Assembly (NCBI GenBank): GCA_030640495.1
Contig: DAOWJH010000080.1
Location: 1-24,923 of the forward strand
Direction of reading: 5' to 3'
Length of the DNA: 24,923 nucleotides
Origin: Dehalococcoidia bacterium
Lineage (GTDB): Bacteria; Chloroflexota; Dehalococcoidia; Dehalococcoidales; DAOWJH01
Shown: piece after piece, positions 22,205 through 24,923 of the stretch
How the letters are laid out: the number at the start of each line of letters is the position of its first letter
Numbering within the stretch: the stretch's first letter is position 1
Translations under genes and position numbers: made by a program
The notes under the pieces: model-generated
Told to the model about the DNA's origin: nothing
Databases searched by the model: none
Seen by the model: only the letters and a program-made list of their open reading frames with translations

Positions 22205-23143
22205 ATGAAAGTAGCCTATGTTTTCCCCGGACAGGGCTCTCAGTGGGTAGGCATGGGTCGTGACCTTTATGATAATTTTGATTCGGCTAAGGCAATCTTT
22301 GACCAGGCTGATGAGGTTTTGGGGTTCCCTTTGTCCCAATTATGTTTTGACGGTCCAGAGGATGAACTGCGTCAGACTATCAATGCCCAGCCAGCACTGG
22401 CAACGGTTAGCTTTGCCTGCTTGGAAACTGCCCACGATGTGAGTGGCGGCAACGGGTTACCACCTCCTGCTTTTGTCGCTGGCCATAGCTTGGGTGAGTA
22501 TACAGCACTGGCGGCAGCCAGGGTGCTTGATTTTGCTACTATTGTCTATCTGGCTCGGGAAAGAGGGCGATTGATGTATGAAGCCGGGCTGAGGAAACCC
22601 GGAGGCATGGTGGCAATAATTGGGCTTGATGAGACTTCAGTGGCTGAGATATGTAGAGAAACTGATACCCAAATCGCCAATATTAACTGCCCAGGTCAGC
22701 TAGTAATCAGCGGGGCAAAGGAGGAGTTAACTAAAGCCGCAGATTTAGCCAAAGCCAGAGGGGCTCATCGCATTATCCCCTTACAGGTAAGCGGTGCCTT
22801 TCATACGCCACTAATGCAGTCGGCAGTTGATGGTATGTCTGAGATTTTAGCCACTGTTTCCTTTCGTGAACCGCTTATTCCCATTATAGCTAACACTATT
22901 GCTCAGCCCATGACTACTGCCGAGCAGATGAAGGAAGAACTGCTTAGACAGTTGTGTAATAGCATTCAGTGGCAGCGCTCAATTGAGTATATGGTAGATG
23001 ATGGTGTATCTACCTTTATCGAGATAGGGCCGGGGAGGGTGCTCAGTGGTCTCATTAAACGAATAAACAAAGATGTCAAGACGGTGAATATAGGTGATGC
23101 AAACGCTATTAGAAATATGGCGGACTCCAGGGCATTCCTATAA
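22205..23143 (+). CDS. fabD: Malonyl-CoA:ACP transacylase
   Basis: This 312-residue enzyme moves malonyl from CoA to acyl carrier protein, the first step of fatty acid synthesis. The N-terminal FPGQGSQWVGMG forms the oxyanion loop, Ser95 in GHSLGEYTA is the nucleophile, and His200 in SGAFHTPLM completes the dyad; Arg120 in RERGRLM is at the malonate-carboxyl position. C-terminal IEIGPGRVLSGLIKR is typical. Length is normal. ATG at 22205 follows GGAGG. It is 14 bp after rpmF and 205 bp before fabG, with a hairpin repeat in that gap. Confidence 0.96.
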   Translation: MKVAYVFPGQGSQWVGMGRDLYDNFDSAKAIFDQADEVLGFPLSQLCFDGPEDELRQTINAQPALATVSFACLETAHDVSGGNGLPPPAFVAGHSLGEYTALAAARVLDFATIVYLARERGRLMYEAGLRKPGGMVAIIGLDETSVAEICRETDTQIANINCPGQLVISGAKEELTKAADLAKARGAHRIIPLQVSGAFHTPLMQSAVDGMSEILATVSFREPLIPIIANTIAQPMTTAEQMKEELLRQLCNSIQWQRSIEYMVDDGVSTFIEIGPGRVLSGLIKRINKDVKTVNIGDANAIRNMADSRAFL

Positions 23144-23185
23144 AATGAGGTTATTTATCAAGGTAGATTGAATACGTCGTTTAGA

Positions 23186-23269
23186 ACCTATCCCCCTGAC
23201 TCCCCTTCCCTTGTAAGGGAAGGGGGGAGTTAAAGGCAGGAACGAGGGCTTTCTATCAAGGGGTGAGGT
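23186..23269. repeat. 84-bp inverted-repeat (MITE-like) element
   Basis: The outer ends are imperfect inverted repeats: ACCTATCCCCCTGA (23186-23199) and TCAAGGGGTGAGGT (23256-23269), 11 of 14 positions matching. Inside is a strong hairpin of CCCCTTCCCTT (23202-23212) and AAGGGAAGGGG (23215-23225) with a very small loop. No ORF is inside. It lies in the fabD-fabG gap and could also act as a terminator. Only one copy is in this window, so mobility is not shown. Confidence 0.5.
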
Positions 23270-23348
23270 AGTTTAGGTAATCAAAGAAGAATTGCATTTC
23301 TGCAAATGAAAGGCTTCTGTGAATAATGGTTAGAGTGAGGGGGCAATT

Positions 23349-24095
23349 ATGGACTTATCAAATAGAGTAGCCATAGTTACTGGCAGTGGTCGTGGTATAG
23401 GGCGAGCTATTGCCCTGAAATTGGCTGAGGTCGGGGCCACAGTTGTGGTTAATGATATAGGCGAGGCGGCTCAAGGCGTGGCTGAGGAAATCAGAGCTAT
23501 GAGCCGGCAGAGCCTGGCTATCCTGGCTGATGTAAGCTCATCATCAGATGTAGCTAGACTGATGGAAACGACCAAGGCTACCTATGGAAAGGTTGATATC
23601 CTGGTGAATAATGCTGGAATTACCCGAGACCAGATTCTGGTGCGAATGTCAGATGAGGACTGGGATAGGGTATTAAATGTTAACCTGAGGAGTGTTTTCC
23701 TTTGTTCTAGGGCTGTGCTAAGGCAGATGATTAAGCAGCGCTGGGGTAGAATTATTAGTATTGCCAGTATTGTTGGTGTGGCCGGCAACCCGGGACAAGC
23801 CAACTATGCTTCAGCTAAAGCCGGTATTATTGGGCTTACCCGGACTATTGCTAGGGAGGTAGCCTCGCGGGGCATCACGGCTAATGTTATTGCCCCTGGC
23901 TTTATTGACACTGAAATGACCCAGCGCCTGGAGGAGAAGCAGAGGCAGGAGCTTATGGGGCACATTCCACTTGGTTACCCCGGCTCTCCCCGTGATGTGG
24001 CTGAAGCAGTTGCTTTTCTGGCTTCTGAGGAGGCAAGATATATTACCGGGCAAATTCTGAATGTAGATGGAGGTATGGCCGGAGCTTGGCTGTGA
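23349..24095 (+). CDS. fabG: 3-oxoacyl-ACP reductase
   Basis: This 248-residue short-chain dehydrogenase reduces 3-oxoacyl-ACP with NADPH in fatty acid elongation. Cofactor motif TGSGRGIG at 11-18, NNAG at 87-90, catalytic Ser140 (SIASIVG), Tyr153 and Lys157 (YASAKAG), plus GFIDTEMT and the C-terminal YITGQILNVDGGMA are as in FabG. ATG at 23349 has GAGGGGG upstream. Its stop overlaps the next start by 4 bp (GTGA). Closeness to fabD supports FabG over another short-chain dehydrogenase. No acpP or fabF gene is seen here. Confidence 0.95.
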   Translation: MDLSNRVAIVTGSGRGIGRAIALKLAEVGATVVVNDIGEAAQGVAEEIRAMSRQSLAILADVSSSSDVARLMETTKATYGKVDILVNNAGITRDQILVRMSDEDWDRVLNVNLRSVFLCSRAVLRQMIKQRWGRIISIASIVGVAGNPGQANYASAKAGIIGLTRTIAREVASRGITANVIAPGFIDTEMTQRLEEKQRQELMGHIPLGYPGSPRDVAEAVAFLASEEARYITGQILNVDGGMAGAWL

Positions 24096-24436
24096 ACTTA
24101 GTTGATTCTTACCAGTTTGGGGTGATTGTAGTTAGCGGCAAGGAATATACCTCAGATGTAATCATTTTCCCCGACAGGGTTAGGGGTAACTGGTGGAGGA
24201 AGACAGGTCATCAGCTATGTCTTGATGATATAGCTGAGGTTATAACTGAAAATCCTCAACTGCTGGTAGTTGGCACTGGAGCCTCAGGTTTAGTAAAGGT
24301 GCTACCTGAGGTGCAACAAGCGGTTGAAGCTCAGGGCATTAAGCTTATTGCCGAGACAACTGATAAGGCTTGTCATACCTATAACCAGCTTTGTCAATCG
24401 CAGAGAGTGGTAGCCGCTCTCCATCTTACCTGCTGA
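24092..24436 (+). CDS. Mth938-like domain protein (DUF498)
   Basis: This 114-residue protein matches the Mth938 fold: FGVIVVSGKEYTSDVIIFPD near the N-terminus, then NWWRKTGHQL, VVGTGASGLVKV, and the ending AALHLTC. The family includes the mitochondrial complex I assembly factor NDUFAF3, but the biochemical role in bacteria is unclear. The start is GTG at 24092 (overlap GTGA with the fabG stop, GGAG 7 bases upstream); a TTG at 24086 is too close to that ribosome binding site. It is translationally coupled to fabG. Confidence 0.9.
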   Translation: MNLVDSYQFGVIVVSGKEYTSDVIIFPDRVRGNWWRKTGHQLCLDDIAEVITENPQLLVVGTGASGLVKVLPEVQQAVEAQGIKLIAETTDKACHTYNQLCQSQRVVAALHLTC

Positions 24437-24452
24437 GTGGATAAATAGCCTC

Positions 24453-24483
24453 TTGATACTATTTGACTAACTTGTGGTATAAT
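24453..24483 (+). promoter_or_regulatory. Extended -10 promoter of nusB
   Basis: TATAAT at 24478-24483 carries an extended TG at 24475-24476, and TTGATA at 24453-24458 is a -35 with a 19-bp spacer. It starts 26 bp before the nusB ATG, so the leader is short. The TTGACT at 24463-24468 is too close to serve as -35. Confidence 0.55.
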
Positions 24484-24508
24484 GTTAGCTTAGGTTCGGG
24501 AGTAATCT

Positions 24509-24919
24509 ATGGCAGGGGCGCGGCGAAAAGCAAGGGGGCTTGCCCTTCAGGCACTATATGAGATTGATTCTGTGGGTCATGAGATAGCGGGGGTATTGAC
24601 TCACCTTCTGGCTGGTGAGGGCTTGTCTGTGGAAAACGACGCCTTTGTCCGTGAGCTGGTCAACGGCGTTATCCAGAATAAGGAGAAGATTGACCTTAAT
24701 ATTCAAAACTTTGCCCCTGCCTGGCCAGTAGCACAGATACCGGTGGTCGATAGGAACATCCTGAGGCTTGCAATATTCGAACTTTTACTTAATAATAAGG
24801 TGCCGGTTAAAGTGGCTATAAATGAGGCGGTTGAGTTAGCCAAGACCTTTGGTAGTGATAATTCACCAAAGTTTGTTAACGGAGTTCTGGGTTCAGTTAG
24901 TGGCCTTGTTAATAGATAG
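24509..24919 (+). CDS. nusB: Transcription antitermination factor NusB
   Basis: This 136-residue helical protein binds boxA RNA with NusE (S10) in rRNA antitermination. The N-terminus GARRKARGLALQALYEID, with the basic face, and the C-terminal PVVDRNILRLAIFELL, VPVKVAINEAVELAKTFGSDNSPKFVNGVLG are classic NusB. ATG at 24509 has GGGAG upstream and its own promoter. The stop lies at 24917-24919, only 4 bases from the window end, so the gene is complete. Confidence 0.96.
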   Translation: MAGARRKARGLALQALYEIDSVGHEIAGVLTHLLAGEGLSVENDAFVRELVNGVIQNKEKIDLNIQNFAPAWPVAQIPVVDRNILRLAIFELLLNNKVPVKVAINEAVELAKTFGSDNSPKFVNGVLGSVSGLVNR

Positions 24920-24923
24920 AAAA

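Noticed and set aside
1..24923. CRISPR array, rRNA, phage or plasmid replication genes
   Set aside because: No regularly spaced repeats, rRNA segments or phage/plasmid genes were seen on reading both strands.

Overview
The window looks like part of an anaerobic bacterial chromosome with moderate GC, dense genes and mostly short operons. Most likely it comes from the Chloroflexota, class Dehalococcoidia or a relative. That placement is inferred from the combination of methylenetetrahydrofolate reductase with HdrA-like proteins, 2-oxoacid:ferredoxin oxidoreductase, several acyl-CoA dehydrogenases with Etf, a LacC/LacD pair and MEP-pathway isoprenoid synthesis. No rRNA gene or other lineage marker is present, so it should be tested by protein phylogeny.

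Layout. Positions 1-4604 (minus strand) carry a sensor histidine kinase with a CRP-like N-terminal domain, a decayed response regulator, an intact single-domain response regulator and two HdrA/Qmo-like flavin/iron-sulfur proteins, the second running off the left edge. A metF gene is divergent from this group (4762-5685). It is followed by about 860 bp without an intact gene, which holds a possible transposase N-terminal remnant and a decayed tRNA-Val(CAC). Positions 6547-10735 (minus strand) form a five-gene operon: 2-oxoacid:ferredoxin oxidoreductase alpha, beta and gamma, a GltD-like flavoprotein and a two-cluster ferredoxin. Next come a macro-domain gene (plus), a LacC/LacD-type sugar-phosphate kinase and aldolase pair (minus), and plsC-ispH (plus).

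Positions 15266-17913 (minus) encode a stand-alone Lrp/AsnC ligand-binding (RAM) protein and two acyl-CoA dehydrogenase paralogues with divergent active sites. Positions 18222-21356 (plus) encode an acyl-CoA dehydrogenase, EtfB and an EtfA carrying an N-terminal ferredoxin domain, an arrangement like the caffeyl-CoA reductase Car complex. The right end is a housekeeping lipid block: yceD/DUF177, rpmF, fabD, an 84-bp hairpin repeat, fabG, a Mth938-domain gene and nusB.

How they work together. The recurring theme is low-potential electron transfer: HdrA-like proteins with MetF, an oxoacid:ferredoxin oxidoreductase with a pyridine-nucleotide module, and a ferredoxin-linked Etf with an acyl-CoA dehydrogenase. 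These can be read as routes that move electrons among NAD(P)H, ferredoxin, folate-bound C1 units and acyl-CoA; none of the electron routes can be proved from sequence. The most useful new observations are a near-identical promoter core in front of both the acyl-CoA dehydrogenase/Etf operon and the yceD-rpmF-fabD operon, the decayed response regulator beside a live two-component pair, the tRNA/transposase scar, and the small inverted-repeat element between fabD and fabG.
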